This document shows, piece by piece, positions 47,238 to 56,393 of a stretch of DNA of 64,000 bases. The first letter of the stretch is position 1; every line of letters begins with the position of its first letter. The stretch spans positions 62,001 to 126,000 of the forward strand of contig NZ_JASAUZ010000023.1 in NCBI RefSeq assembly GCF_030162935.1, written 5' to 3'. Origin of the DNA: Comamonas halotolerans (GTDB lineage: Bacteria; Pseudomonadota; Gammaproteobacteria; Burkholderiales; Burkholderiaceae_C). The notes under the pieces were generated by a model that was not told the DNA's origin, searched no databases, and worked only from the letters and a program-made list of their open reading frames with translations. Made by a program: the position numbers and the translations under genes.

Positions 47238-48239
47238 TCACCCCTCACCGCCACGCTCCTCCACAAACCTCACCAGCTCCTCCCGTGCCCACTCATTGAT
47301 ACCCATGAACTTGGTTTTGAGCGGCTCAATTTCGTTTTCGATGAACACCTGACGGGCCTCCGCGGCGTTGCCGAAGCCGCCGGTGTTGTTGGGGATGATG
47401 CCAAGCAGGCCCGGTGGTACGCGGTGCGCGGCCAGCACGTCTTCCTTGCTGGCGTTTTTAATCGCACTGAAATCATCCTTGGCAGCCACCTCGCTGATTG
47501 GAATCAGTTTGAGGCCGTCTGGCTTGCCGTTCGGTGCGTGCACAAACAGGTTGCGGAAGTTACCTGGGCCCTTGGAGCGGCGCAGTTGTTCGCGCAGCTT
47601 GTCCACATCGGTGTTGCCCACTGCTGCGTCTGACAGGTACATGATGAAACCTGCGTGACTGCCGTTTTCATAGTAACGGCGGCGAAACATGGTGGCCGAC
47701 GCATTCAGCATGGAAGCCTGAATGGAGCTGATGTATTCCGGCAACCCATACAGCTCCTGATTGATGTCGTATTCGCGCAGCTGAAACACCGACTCCGGAG
47801 CAAACTCGTGTTCTTCCGCGTAGTTGGGAACGTAGAAAAAGCGATCATCTTTGCCGCGCCGCGTGTAGCGGCTCAGTGCATGCTCATAGCGCAGCACACG
47901 CCCTGTCAGTGCCCGCCGTTTTTCCAGGTAGCCATTGCCAAAAATCAGAAAGTCCAGCACCCAGGCGCTGAATGTCTCACGCGAAAGCATCGGGTGCGGC
48001 ACAAAGCGCGATGTCAGCAGGTTGCGTTTCAGGAAAATCGCAGAGCTGTGGTGCGGTGACGCTCGAAACGCATTCGCCAGCCCATCCAGCGGATATGGCG
48101 GCTCATACCAGCGCCCATTGAACATAGCCTCCGCATAGTCCAGCAAGCGCATCCGGTCCATGGGCTCTGGCTCACCAAAGGTGAACACCTCCATCTCGCC
48201 CACACCCAAGGAGGCCGCTTTGTTCATTGCTTTCATCAC
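47238..48239 (-). CDS. Phage portal protein (P2 gpQ family)
   Basis: 333 residues. It matches gpQ-type portals: PLDGLANAFRASPHHSSAIFLKRN near the N-terminus, FLIFGNGYLEKR, and the C-terminal VPPGLLGIIPNNTGGFGNAAEA block, read in pieces. It forms the dodecameric ring through which DNA enters the head. The start overlaps the terminase stop by 4 bp, so it is translated as part of the leftward P-Q operon. Confidence 0.93.
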   Translation of the reverse strand: MMKAMNKAASLGVGEMEVFTFGEPEPMDRMRLLDYAEAMFNGRWYEPPYPLDGLANAFRASPHHSSAIFLKRNLLTSRFVPHPMLSRETFSAWVLDFLIFGNGYLEKRRALTGRVLRYEHALSRYTRRGKDDRFFYVPNYAEEHEFAPESVFQLREYDINQELYGLPEYISSIQASMLNASATMFRRRYYENGSHAGFIMYLSDAAVGNTDVDKLREQLRRSKGPGNFRNLFVHAPNGKPDGLKLIPISEVAAKDDFSAIKNASKEDVLAAHRVPPGLLGIIPNNTGGFGNAAEARQVFIENEIEPLKTKFMGINEWAREELVRFVEERGGEG

Positions 48240-50092
48240 TCGTAAATCTCCACAGAAGAATTGCCGCCCAGCACATCACCGGCCAGGTTTTCGTTATCCA
48301 GCGCATGCATCACCGCCCAGGCCAAATCCGCATGACCAATGTCATCCGATCGACCGCTGTGATAAGTCACATGCCGCTGGCTCGGGGTCAGCACTTTTTT
48401 GATGGCCATGAATGCGGCGGCCACGTCCGTGCATTCATGGTCCATTTGCAACCGCCCTTTGGTGATGACATGCTGCGCCTTGAGTACCAGACGAGACTTG
48501 AGCGCCAGGTCATAGTGGTACGCCCGTGCCTGCGGGTAAAACTTGATGACGTGCTGGTACACGCCATGTCCCATGCCCGTGGTGTCCATCCCCATAAAGG
48601 CCACGTTGTACTGCTCGGTAATGCTGTAGATGTATTTCGCCTGGTCCTCATAGTCCACAGCGCGAAATTGCTGACGATGCAGCAGCCGGAACTTGCCTCC
48701 AGGCACTTCCGGTGGAGCGATCACCACCAGGGCGGCGGTGTCGCCGGTATATGAGGGGTCATAACCCACCCACACAGGCTTGCGGGCAAACGGGCGCTGT
48801 GCCAAGGGCTTCCAGTCATCGGCCCACTCGACCCACGCATCCACCATGCACGACTGCATGGCAGCCAGCGTGAAAATCGAATTGCTATCGTCGATGAACT
48901 CGCAGTCAAACAGATTGGCGTATTCGTCCGCTGGGTACTCATCCTGCAGCTCTTCCAAGTCCACCAGGTTGAAGCCCTGGCGCACTGCATCCTCCATCGT
49001 CACAATCTGACGGAATCGCCCGTCCGCACAGCGCATGCCTGCAGCCAGCGCCCTGTGGCTCACATCCAGCTGCAAATGCTTGGACTGGTCTCGCCCCTTG
49101 TTGCGATCCTGCCCCGTCCAGAACGCATAGGCTTCATGGCTCTTGGCAGATGGCGTTGAAAAGTAAGTCCGGCGCCAGTGCTTGTGCGTGGCCATGGCAC
49201 TTGCCACCTTGTTGAGCACCTTGAAGTTCCCTGCCCAGAAGAACTCATCAAAATAAAAGTCCCCGCTGCGCCCTTGCGCCGTGGCCGCATTGGTACCCAG
49301 AAAATGCAGCTCTGCGTTGTTCCAGAGCATGATGGGGTCACCGCTCAAGTCCACATCCACTTCACGCGCAAAAGCAATCATGTAGTTCTTGAACTGGTGC
49401 GCCTGGGCCTTTGATGCAGACAGAAAAATCTGATTGCGGCCTTCCGTGATAGCGCGAATCAGTGCTTCCCGTGCAAAGTACCAAGTCGCCCCGAGTTGCC
49501 GGGCTTTAAGTAAGATTCGGATACGTTCCTGTTGCGCCTCAAACCAACGGTTCTGGTACACGAAATTGCCCGCGTGGAAGATTTCCACCAGCTGGTCAAT
49601 TTGCTCCTGCGAAAACTCGTTGCGCTTGGGCTTGCGCTTGGGAGTGGCATTGCGCCGGGCAATATTGGGGTTGAGGTCACCCTCCTTGCCACTGTCCTGG
49701 TAGCGCTCAATGCGGGCTGTGCGCTCCAGCTGACGGCCCAGCAGGTCAATCTCTTTGAAGTCTCCCCCGGTCTTGCTCTCTCGCATGATGAGTTGCACCA
49801 AGCGCAGCTCCAGCGTGCCGTTCACACGCTCCAGCGGCTTGGCTTCGTCCCATTTCTCGCTCTTGCACCAGCCGTAGACCGTGCTGGCAGGCAGGCCCAG
49901 GTGCTCGGCAATCAGCTTGATGCGCCAGCCCGTCCAGTACATGTGCCGCGCCACGGTGCGCGGCTGGGAGCCATCGGCCAGCGCAGCTACTTGGCGTGCG
50001 GCGCCATCAACATGGGCTTGCGCGGCCAGCAGTGCGGCTAAGTCCGGCTGCATATCAACCGAGGCTTGTTGTGGTGTGATCGTTTCCTGCAT
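48236..50092 (-). CDS. Terminase large (ATPase) subunit (P2 gpP family)
   Basis: 618 residues. An N-terminal HTH (LIAEHLGLPASTVYGWCKSEKWD) is followed by the ATPase with the deviant Walker A KARQLGATWYFAREAL and FLSASKAQAHQFKNYM. The Walker B-like FYFDEFFWAG comes next, with STPSAKSHEAYAFW and a C-terminal nuclease-like region (VGYDPSYTGDTAALVVIAP). It packages DNA into preformed capsids. ATG 50092 was chosen for the phage-type N-terminus; the open frame extends further upstream into the divergent promoter region. Confidence 0.94.
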   Translation of the reverse strand: MQETITPQQASVDMQPDLAALLAAQAHVDGAARQVAALADGSQPRTVARHMYWTGWRIKLIAEHLGLPASTVYGWCKSEKWDEAKPLERVNGTLELRLVQLIMRESKTGGDFKEIDLLGRQLERTARIERYQDSGKEGDLNPNIARRNATPKRKPKRNEFSQEQIDQLVEIFHAGNFVYQNRWFEAQQERIRILLKARQLGATWYFAREALIRAITEGRNQIFLSASKAQAHQFKNYMIAFAREVDVDLSGDPIMLWNNAELHFLGTNAATAQGRSGDFYFDEFFWAGNFKVLNKVASAMATHKHWRRTYFSTPSAKSHEAYAFWTGQDRNKGRDQSKHLQLDVSHRALAAGMRCADGRFRQIVTMEDAVRQGFNLVDLEELQDEYPADEYANLFDCEFIDDSNSIFTLAAMQSCMVDAWVEWADDWKPLAQRPFARKPVWVGYDPSYTGDTAALVVIAPPEVPGGKFRLLHRQQFRAVDYEDQAKYIYSITEQYNVAFMGMDTTGMGHGVYQHVIKFYPQARAYHYDLALKSRLVLKAQHVITKGRLQMDHECTDVAAAFMAIKKVLTPSQRHVTYHSGRSDDIGHADLAWAVMHALDNENLAGDVLGGNSSVEIYE

Positions 50093-50140
50093 GGCAGGAA
50101 GTGTTCCGGGGGCACTGGCAACGCTCCAGCGCCCGAATCC

Positions 50141-50161
50141 GTCACCTAAACCGCCACAACA
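50141..50161 (+). promoter_or_regulatory. Phage late promoter motif, copy 1 (before scaffold gene)
   Basis: GTCACCTAAACC followed by GCCACAACA. It shares 19-20 of 21 bases with the copy at 62658 and a clear core (ACC...CCGCCACAACA) with that at 57195. It lies 90 bp before the capsid scaffold gene and between the divergent P and O genes, equivalent to P2 PO. Likely target of an Ogr/Delta-type activator; inferred. Confidence 0.6.
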
Positions 50162-50251
50162 ACCTCTGCTTGAGGGCCGCTGCACCGCTACGCACCATGA
50201 AGTCTTTGCAATCCACCAAGACTTTCACCCACCACAGCGAGGCCCTGCCCC

Positions 50252-51079
50252 ATGCCCAAGAAAACCCGGTTTTTCCGCGTAGCCGTAGAAGGTGCCACCT
50301 CTGATGGCCGCACCATCGACCGTGAACTACTGCTGCAAATCGCCAAGAACTACGACCCCAAGGTCTATGGCGCCCGCATCAACCTCGAACACATCCGCGG
50401 GCTGAACCCCGCTGGGGACTTCCGCGCCTATGGCGATGTACTGGCCGTCAAAACCGAAGAAGTGGATATCGGCGGCAAAAAGAAGCTGGCGCTCTACGCC
50501 CAGATCGATGCCACCGATGAGCTGATTGACCTGAACAAACGCCGCCAGAAAATCTACAGCTCCATTGAAATTCGCCCCAGCTTTGCCGACACCGGCGAGG
50601 CTTATTTGGTGGGCATGGCTGTCACCGACAACCCCGCCAGCCTGGGTACCGAAATGCTGCAGTTCGCAGCCCAGAACCCCAACGCCAACCCCTTCAAGCT
50701 GCGCAAAGAACACCCCGATGACTTGTTCACCGCCGCCGAGCCCGTGGCGTTGGAGTTTGAGGACGAAGCTGACGCCGGGGCGCTTGAAAAGTTCAAGGCC
50801 AAGCTGACAGCAGCCATGGCCAAGTTCACCGGCAAAGGCGCTGCTGACGACGCCCGCTTTGACGTCGTAGCCGAAACCATGGTGCAAATGGGTGACAGCT
50901 TTGCAGCGCATGCGGGCCATGTTGCCAAACACCAGGCCACCACTGACCAAGCCCTGGCCACCTTGCGCTCTGACGTTGAAAAGCTCCAGACGCAATACGC
51001 CCAGCTCGACACCACCGAACTCCCTACCCGGCGCCCCACTGCCAGCGGCGGCAACGGTGACGTGCAAGCCGACTTCTAA
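50252..51079 (+). CDS. Capsid scaffolding protein with protease domain (P2 gpO family)
   Basis: 275 residues starting MPKKTRFFRVAVEGATSDGRTI. It contains the GpO protease block (LEHIRGLNPAGDFRAYGDV, IYSSIEIRPSFADTGEAYLVGMAVTDNPASLGTE, in pieces) with a Ser/His-type catalytic centre, then a helical scaffold-like C-terminus. It guides capsid assembly and matures the head proteins. First gene of the rightward O-N-M-L run. Confidence 0.93.
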   Translation: MPKKTRFFRVAVEGATSDGRTIDRELLLQIAKNYDPKVYGARINLEHIRGLNPAGDFRAYGDVLAVKTEEVDIGGKKKLALYAQIDATDELIDLNKRRQKIYSSIEIRPSFADTGEAYLVGMAVTDNPASLGTEMLQFAAQNPNANPFKLRKEHPDDLFTAAEPVALEFEDEADAGALEKFKAKLTAAMAKFTGKGAADDARFDVVAETMVQMGDSFAAHAGHVAKHQATTDQALATLRSDVEKLQTQYAQLDTTELPTRRPTASGGNGDVQADF

Positions 51080-51120
51080 GCCGCACCCATCCGCCCCATC
51101 ACACACCAAAGGATTTCATC

Positions 51121-52137
51121 ATGCGTAACGAAAGCCGCATTGCATTCAACAAATACCTGGACCGCGTAGCCACTCTCTCTGCCGTTGCCCTCGGCGACAC
51201 CGACAAAACTTTCTCTGTGGCGCCCAGCGTGCAGCAAAAGCTGGAAACTGCCGTGCAGGAGTCCAGCGAGTTCCTGAGCAAAATCAACATCGTCTCCGTG
51301 GATGAACAGCAAGGCCAAAAGCTGGGTCTGTCGCTGTCTGGCCCCGTTGCCAGCCGCACCAATACCGCCACTAAAGAGCGCCAGACCCGCGACCTGACCA
51401 GCTTGTCCGCACGCGGCTACCACTGCCAGCACACCGACTACGACACCCACCTGACCTACGCCAAGATCGATGCCTGGGCCAAGTTTCCAGACTTTCAGGT
51501 GCGCATCGCCAAAATGCTGGCCCAGCGCCAGGCGCTGGATCGCATCTGCATCGGCTTCAACGGTACTTCGATTGCCGCAGACACCGACATTGCTGCCAAC
51601 CCGCTGCTGCAAGACGTCAACAAAGGCTGGCTGCAAAAACTGCGTGAAGAAGCCCCCGAGCGTGTCATGGCAGAAGGCGTCAAGCAAGCGGGCAAGCTCC
51701 TGATCGGCAGTGCTGGCGACTACAAGAATCTGGACGCCGCCGTCTTTGATGCCCGCGAGCTGCTGGACCCCTGGCACCGCAACAACCCCAATCTGGTGTG
51801 CATCCTGGGCTCCAAACTGCTGCACGACAAGTATTTCCCGCTGGTCAATACCGATCAAGCCCCCACCGAAACCCTGGCCGCAGACATTGTCATCAGCCAA
51901 AAACGCGTGGGCGGTTTGCAGGCCGTGCAGGTGCCGTTCTTCCCGGAAAACGGCATGTTCATCACCACCCTGGACAACCTGTCTGTGTATTGGCAGCTAG
52001 GCAGCCGCCGCCGCCACATCGTTGAGAACCCCAAACGCAGCCGCGTTGAGGACTACCAGTCCAGTAACGACGACTACGTGATCGAAGACGTAGGACAGGC
52101 CGTGCTGCTGGAAAACATTGAACTAACCACGGACTAA
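51121..52137 (+). CDS. Major capsid protein (P2 gpN family)
   Basis: 338 residues, the usual gpN length. Matches include RIAFNKYLDRVATLSAV, the LGLSLSGPVASRTNT block, RQTRDLTSL, and the C-terminal LDNLSVYWQLGSRRRHIVENPKRSRVEDYQSSNDDYVIED region. HK97-fold shell subunit. An AAAGGA ribosome site precedes the ATG. Confidence 0.95.
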   Translation: MRNESRIAFNKYLDRVATLSAVALGDTDKTFSVAPSVQQKLETAVQESSEFLSKINIVSVDEQQGQKLGLSLSGPVASRTNTATKERQTRDLTSLSARGYHCQHTDYDTHLTYAKIDAWAKFPDFQVRIAKMLAQRQALDRICIGFNGTSIAADTDIAANPLLQDVNKGWLQKLREEAPERVMAEGVKQAGKLLIGSAGDYKNLDAAVFDARELLDPWHRNNPNLVCILGSKLLHDKYFPLVNTDQAPTETLAADIVISQKRVGGLQAVQVPFFPENGMFITTLDNLSVYWQLGSRRRHIVENPKRSRVEDYQSSNDDYVIEDVGQAVLLENIELTTD

Positions 52138-52197
52138 GCCACCCGGGCCGCTTGCCAGCAGCGGGTGGCCCGCCCTTCACCCTCACCGGAAACGACC

Positions 52198-53076
52198 ATG
52201 GCACTCACCCCCGCCCAACGTCACCGCGCCCGCGTGCTGGCTGAAAAAGCCCAGGCGGAAAGCCCCTACGGCATCGAGCTAAAAGGCAGCGCCTATGAAC
52301 TCATGCTGGCCAAGCTGGCCACCGATAAACGCGCCCTCAAATCCATGCAGTCGGTGCAGCTCAAGCGCGAAGCCAAGGCCCGCATGCTGCCTGACTACCT
52401 GCCCTGGATTGAAGGCACGCTGTCTACAGGCCAAGGTGGGCGCGACGATGTGCTGACCACTGCCATGGTGTGGGCCATAGATGCGGGTGCCTACGGTCTG
52501 GCGCTGCGCATGGCCAGCTACGTGATCCAGCACAGTATGCCGCTGCCCGACCAGTACCAGCGCACCACCGCTACCCTGGTCATGGATGAATTCTCCGACG
52601 CCTACCTGCGTGGGCAGTGGCACCCCTTGCGCCCACTGGTGGATGAAGACGGTCACACCACTCTGGTGGCAGACGCCACCCACCCCGCCGAACACCTGAG
52701 CGCTGCCGCTGCCATCACCGAAGGCAAGGATGCGCCTGACCAAGCCCGCGCCAAGCTGTGCAAGGCCACGGCCTACGCCATGCTGGGCAAGGTGCAAACC
52801 GCAGAAGAAGCACCCCTGGACGAACTGCCTGCCGACACCCTGGCTGGTGCCCTGGCGCTGCTGATGCAGGCCCTGCACCTGGATCCCATGTCTGGCGTCA
52901 AAAAAGACATTGAACGCATCACCCGCAAGCAGCGTGCCAAACAACAGACAAACGAGGCGCAGGAAGTGGTGGATGTAGCTCCTGTGGAGCCTGTCAAGCC
53001 AGCTGCAACACCACCAGCCCGCAAAACCACTAGCCGCAAAGCGCCTGCCAAATCGGCAAGCAAGGTGCGGCGCTAA
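52198..53076 (+). CDS. Terminase endonuclease subunit (P2 gpM family)
   Basis: 292 residues from ATG 52198 (MALTPAQRHRARVLAEKAQ). It has the gpM pattern AKARMLPDYLPWIEGTLSTGQGGRDDVLTTAMVWAIDAG (in pieces). With the large subunit it recognises and cuts cos. The C-terminus is a Lys/Ala/Pro-rich tail (KTTSRKAPAKSASKVRR). Confidence 0.92.
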   Translation: MALTPAQRHRARVLAEKAQAESPYGIELKGSAYELMLAKLATDKRALKSMQSVQLKREAKARMLPDYLPWIEGTLSTGQGGRDDVLTTAMVWAIDAGAYGLALRMASYVIQHSMPLPDQYQRTTATLVMDEFSDAYLRGQWHPLRPLVDEDGHTTLVADATHPAEHLSAAAAITEGKDAPDQARAKLCKATAYAMLGKVQTAEEAPLDELPADTLAGALALLMQALHLDPMSGVKKDIERITRKQRAKQQTNEAQEVVDVAPVEPVKPAATPPARKTTSRKAPAKSASKVRR

Positions 53077-53190
53077 CCGAGCACACCCCGTGCCGGGCGG
53101 CTTGCAGGGCCGCGCTGGGCTTTGGCCCTGGCAACGTCCTGCAACCACCGCCCACCCTGGCACTGACTGAACAAATCGCCATTGAACATC

Positions 53191-53670
53191 ATGTCCCTGC
53201 AAACCATCATCATTCCACAGGCAACCACTGCGCCGCCACCGAAGAGCAGTCTGAATGCAGGCTCCTTCTGGCCGGTTATTTCCATGGAGCTGGTGCGCGT
53301 CAATGTGGCGGTTGACGCCAGCGTCACTGCGCAGCGCCTTGAACATGCTGCCATCGCAGCCATGAGCAACGTGATTGACCAGCTCACCGCCTGGGCTGCA
53401 GAGCAGCAGGCCAAGGGTTACACAACGCTGGCCCAGGTTCCATGCGTTCACATCAACGACGCAAGCCTCCAGGTTCTACGCTTTGAACGCGCTGTTTATG
53501 CATACGCCAAGGCTGATCTGGCAGAGCGCTACGCCGATGCAGATGCCACAGGCCGCGCTGAACGGGGCGAGGAAGGCCGACGCCTGCAAGCCGACGAATA
53601 CCGCCGTGATGCCCTGCACGCTGTGCGCGACATCCTGGGTCAGCCCCGCATGACCAGTGAGCTGATCTAG
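53191..53670 (+). CDS. Head completion/stabilisation protein (P2 gpL family)
   Basis: 159 residues. The gpL signature is NAGSFWPVISMELVRVNVAVDASVTAQRLEHAAIAAM (in pieces), ending in a helical region with REILGQ-like RDILGQPRMTSELI. It closes the filled head and joins it to the tail. The ATG of the next gene lies 2 bp after the stop. The first nine bases of the longer frame (Met 53182) are an alternative start. Confidence 0.88.
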   Translation: MSLQTIIIPQATTAPPPKSSLNAGSFWPVISMELVRVNVAVDASVTAQRLEHAAIAAMSNVIDQLTAWAAEQQAKGYTTLAQVPCVHINDASLQVLRFERAVYAYAKADLAERYADADATGRAERGEEGRRLQADEYRRDALHAVRDILGQPRMTSELI

Positions 53671-53672
53671 CC

Positions 53673-53885
53673 ATGGCATTCACCGTGCGTACCCAGCAAG
53701 GCGACACCGTGGATCTGCTGTGCCTGCGGCACCTGGGCCAGACAGCGGGCGTCACCGAAGCCACCTACGCATTGAATCCCGGCCTAGCTGCACGCGGACC
53801 GATGCTGCCTTTGGGCCTGCTGGTGCAGCTGCCAAACCCGCCAACCGCCCCCACCGCAAGCCACATCGTGAAGCTATGGGACTGA
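53673..53885 (+). CDS. Phage tail protein X (P2 gpX, LysM-like)
   Basis: 70 residues with the gpX/LysM-like layout: VRTQQGDTVDLLCLRHLGQTAGVTEATYALNPGLAARGPMLPLGLLVQLP (in pieces). Essential tail part, likely peptidoglycan-associated at the tail tip. Directly follows gpL. Confidence 0.93.
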   Translation: MAFTVRTQQGDTVDLLCLRHLGQTAGVTEATYALNPGLAARGPMLPLGLLVQLPNPPTAPTASHIVKLWD

Positions 53886-53914
53886 CACACACACCACCAC
53901 CAAACCACTGCACC

Positions 53915-54370
53915 ATGGCTGAACCTACCTCCACCGCCGGCACATTTGCTGGTTACAAGATTGCCCTCTTTTCCTTGCCCATCGTTGCCAGCCTGATTGC
54001 CTTCTGGCTGGGGCTGCGCTTTGTGCCCCTGCGTGATGATGACCCGCGCAGTGACCTGCTGGGTCGCGTGCTGGCGTGCCTTGTCAGCGGCTTTGTGCTG
54101 GGCATACCTGCGCTGGTGCTACTCATGCAGCATTGGCCCGGCATCTTCGATGCGGGCGTGCGGCTGGCCACCTTTGCGCAGCTGCCCGACATTGCTGGTT
54201 TTTTTGTCATCACAGGCTGCGTGTTTGTGGTGTCTTCCATCCCTGGCCCCTGGATCATGGCTGCGGTCTTTCTGTGGCTCAAGCGCAGCGAAGGCAAGAC
54301 CATCACCGAGTTTGCGCAAGAGGTGCGCAATGACATCCGTGGCAGCAACGCACAGGAGCCCAAGCCATGA
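53915..54370 (+). CDS. Putative phage holin
   Basis: 151 residues from ATG 53915 with about four hydrophobic helices (IALFSLPIVASLIAFWLGL; VLACLVSGFVLGIPALVLL; IAGFFVITGCVFVV; WIMAAVFLWL) and a charged C-terminal tail. It sits between tail X and the endolysin, the position of the holin gene in P2-type phages. It may alternatively be an accessory membrane protein. The next gene overlaps by 4 bp. Confidence 0.7.
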   Translation: MAEPTSTAGTFAGYKIALFSLPIVASLIAFWLGLRFVPLRDDDPRSDLLGRVLACLVSGFVLGIPALVLLMQHWPGIFDAGVRLATFAQLPDIAGFFVITGCVFVVSSIPGPWIMAAVFLWLKRSEGKTITEFAQEVRNDIRGSNAQEPKP

Positions 54371-54942
54371 GCGCCATTGAATACATCAACGACCTGATCG
54401 AGCGCGAAGGCGGCTACGTCGATGACCCGCAAGACAGCGGCGGTGAAACCAAATACGGCATCACCGTGGCCACCGCCCGCGCCTACGGCTACCAGGGCCC
54501 TATGCGCGACCTTCCCCGCGCAACAGCACAAAGCATCTACCTGCGCCGTTATTGGGTGGAGCCAGGTTTCCACAAAGTGCATGAGCTGTACCCTGCCCTG
54601 GCCGACTGCCTGTTGGATTTTGGTGTGCTGGCAGGCCAGAGCACCGCTAGCCGACACCTACAGCGCGTGCTGAATGTCCTGAACCGCAACCAGGCAGACT
54701 ACCCCGATGTTGTGGCCGATGGCCGCATCGGCACCCTCACACTGTCCGCATTGCGCAGCTTTCTGACCAAGCGTGGCAGCGAGGGGGCGGGTGTGCTGTT
54801 TGGCATGGTGGTGGCCCAGCAGTCCAACTACCTGCTGGAGCTGGCCGAGCGCCGCCCCAAGGACGAAAAATTCCAGTACGGCTGGCAGCTCAACCGTGCG
54901 CTGGGCGAGTTCATGGGCGGCAAGTCCTTTTTACCCGCATGA
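54367..54942 (+). CDS. Endolysin, glycoside hydrolase family 108
   Basis: 191 residues. GH108 signature: REGGYVDDPQDSGGETKYGIT with the catalytic glutamate at E14; the C-terminal peptidoglycan-binding part includes RIGTLTLSALRSFL. It cleaves glycan strands. It replaces the unrelated P2 gene K endolysin, a common lysis-gene swap. No signal peptide, so the preceding holin should release it. Confidence 0.92.
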   Translation: MSAIEYINDLIEREGGYVDDPQDSGGETKYGITVATARAYGYQGPMRDLPRATAQSIYLRRYWVEPGFHKVHELYPALADCLLDFGVLAGQSTASRHLQRVLNVLNRNQADYPDVVADGRIGTLTLSALRSFLTKRGSEGAGVLFGMVVAQQSNYLLELAERRPKDEKFQYGWQLNRALGEFMGGKSFLPA

Positions 54943-55433
54943 ACGCCGCCACCCTCATTCCCATGCTGGCCCGCCTGCTGCTGCCGCTGGCAGCGGTGGC
55001 CATCCTCTACGGCGTGGATCAACGGGCAGAGCAGCGCGGGCGTCTGGATGAACAAGCCAGACAAGCTGCGCAGCATGCCGATGTGCTCTCCCGCAACATC
55101 CAGCAGAGCAACCGGCTTGCCGGTGTGCTGGGTCAATTCATCGAGCAACACCAGCAGGAGCAATTCAATGCACAAGAAGCCGTCGCCCGCCTGGGCACTG
55201 ATTTGCGCAGCGGCGCTATCCGCCTGCACGTCCGCACCACCCACGCGCCAAGCGCCGGGGGCAACACCGACCGTGCCGCCGCTGGGACTGTCCAAGCGCA
55301 CACCGAACTTGACCCAGCAGATGCTGCAGCGCTTCTCCACATCACCGCCCAAGGCGACGATGCCATCCGCGAACTCAACACCTGCATTGACCGCTACCAC
55401 GCCGTCCAGCAAACCCTGAGCGCAACACCATGA
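54939..55433 (+). CDS. Inner-membrane spanin (Rz/LysB-like)
   Basis: 164 residues: N-terminal membrane anchor (LIPMLARLLLPLAAVAILYGV) followed by a long helical, Gln/Glu-rich coiled coil (DEQARQAAQHADVLSRNIQQ). With the embedded Rz1 frame it should fuse inner and outer membrane at lysis. Overlaps the endolysin by 4 bp. Confidence 0.85.
   Translation: MNAATLIPMLARLLLPLAAVAILYGVDQRAEQRGRLDEQARQAAQHADVLSRNIQQSNRLAGVLGQFIEQHQQEQFNAQEAVARLGTDLRSGAIRLHVRTTHAPSAGGNTDRAAAGTVQAHTELDPADAAALLHITAQGDDAIRELNTCIDRYHAVQQTLSATP
55168..55419 (+). CDS. Outer-membrane spanin lipoprotein embedded in the Rz gene (Rz1/LysC-like)
   Basis: 83-residue frame (+1 relative to the Rz gene), fully inside it. The AGGAG ribosome site (55156-55160) is 7 bp from the ATG. 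The peptide starts MHKKPSPAWALICAAALSAC, with lipobox LSAC and Cys at 20, then a proline-rich stretch (TSAPPTRQAPGATPTVPPLG). This is the classical Rz1 layout. Proteins like this are often missed because they overlap. Confidence 0.8.
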   Translation: MHKKPSPAWALICAAALSACTSAPPTRQAPGATPTVPPLGLSKRTPNLTQQMLQRFSTSPPKATMPSANSTPALTATTPSSKP

Positions 55434-55933
55434 ACAAGCCCAGCGCATTGCGTGAATATTTGCGCCGCTGCATTCCGCAGCTGGCCACCGATCCGCAGCA
55501 ACTAAAAATCTTTGTGGAGCGCGGCAACATCGTGGCGCGAAGCGGGGAATCGCTGTCGTTTGAGTACCGCTTCACCCTGCGCATTGTGTTTCTCGACTTT
55601 GTGGGCAGCCTGGATCTGTTGGCCATCCCGCTGCTGGCGTGGCTGTCCACAAGCCAACCTGACCTGCTGCAAAACAAGGAAAAGGCCAGCAAAGCCCTGC
55701 GCTTTGAGGCAGAGCCACTGTCCAATGACAAGATGGACATCGTGGTCGAAATCGACCTTACGGAATCCGTGATCGTGGCCGAGTCCACAGACGCTGCTGG
55801 CCGCCGCCTGACTGCCACGCACAAGGGCGAAGTCATCCATCCGGCTCCTTACGCCACAGGGGATTACAGCCTCTACCTGGGCGACAAAATCGGGGCCGAG
55901 TGGCATATCACACAGGATGCTGCCCATGGCTGA
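55430..55933 (+). CDS. Tail completion protein (P2 gpR family)
   Basis: 167 residues. It begins MNKPSALREYLRRCIPQLATDPQQLKIFVERGNI and matches gpR, including FEYRFTLRIVFLDF and YLGDKIGAEWHITQDA (in pieces). It caps the tail for joining to the head. Overlaps the spanin gene end by 4 bp and gpS start by 8 bp. Confidence 0.92.
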   Translation: MNKPSALREYLRRCIPQLATDPQQLKIFVERGNIVARSGESLSFEYRFTLRIVFLDFVGSLDLLAIPLLAWLSTSQPDLLQNKEKASKALRFEAEPLSNDKMDIVVEIDLTESVIVAESTDAAGRRLTATHKGEVIHPAPYATGDYSLYLGDKIGAEWHITQDAAHG

Positions 55934-56393
55934 CCCACTGCAAGAGCTGGCCGCCTGGGCGCAGCCTTTGCTAGAAAAGCTGCAACCCCAGCAGCGACGG
56001 GCAGCCATGCGTGACGTGGCCCACTACCTGCAGCGCAGCCAGATGCAGCGCATTGCCAGCCAGCAAAACCCGGACGGCACGCCTTACGAGCCGCGCCGCC
56101 CCCGTGCACAGCTGGCCGATAAAAGAGGGGCCATTCGCAAACAGATGTTCATGGGCCTGCGCAAAGCGCGCAATTTGCCGCGTGCCGCCAGCGCAGACAT
56201 GGCCAGTGTGGGCATCAATCCGCGTGTTCAAACGGTGGCCCGTGTCCACCACCTGGGCCTGCGCGACCGCGTAGACCGCAGCAAGCCCCATAGCCCCGAG
56301 GTGCAATACCCACGCCGTGAGCTGCTGGGCTTTTCTGATGCAGACCTTCAAGCCGTAGAAGACATCCTGCTGCAACACCTCGTGGAAGCTTGA
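55926..56393 (+). CDS. Tail completion / virion morphogenesis protein (P2 gpS family)
   Basis: 155 residues from ATG 55926 (MADPLQELAAWAQPLLEKLQ). The gpS pattern includes RRAAMRDVAHYLQRSQMQRIASQQNPDGTPYEPRRPR (in pieces) and the conserved VARVHHLGLRDRV. Required for tail length and completion. The stop codon (56391-56393) overlaps the -35 box of the following cargo promoter. Confidence 0.9.
   Translation: MADPLQELAAWAQPLLEKLQPQQRRAAMRDVAHYLQRSQMQRIASQQNPDGTPYEPRRPRAQLADKRGAIRKQMFMGLRKARNLPRAASADMASVGINPRVQTVARVHHLGLRDRVDRSKPHSPEVQYPRRELLGFSDADLQAVEDILLQHLVEA

Noticed and set aside
50053..50092. A fourth late-promoter-like word (ACCACAACAAGCC on the minus strand) near the start of the terminase gene
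   Set aside because: It lies inside the terminase coding sequence, or within 20 bp of an alternative start, too close to act as an upstream activator site; only a partial match.
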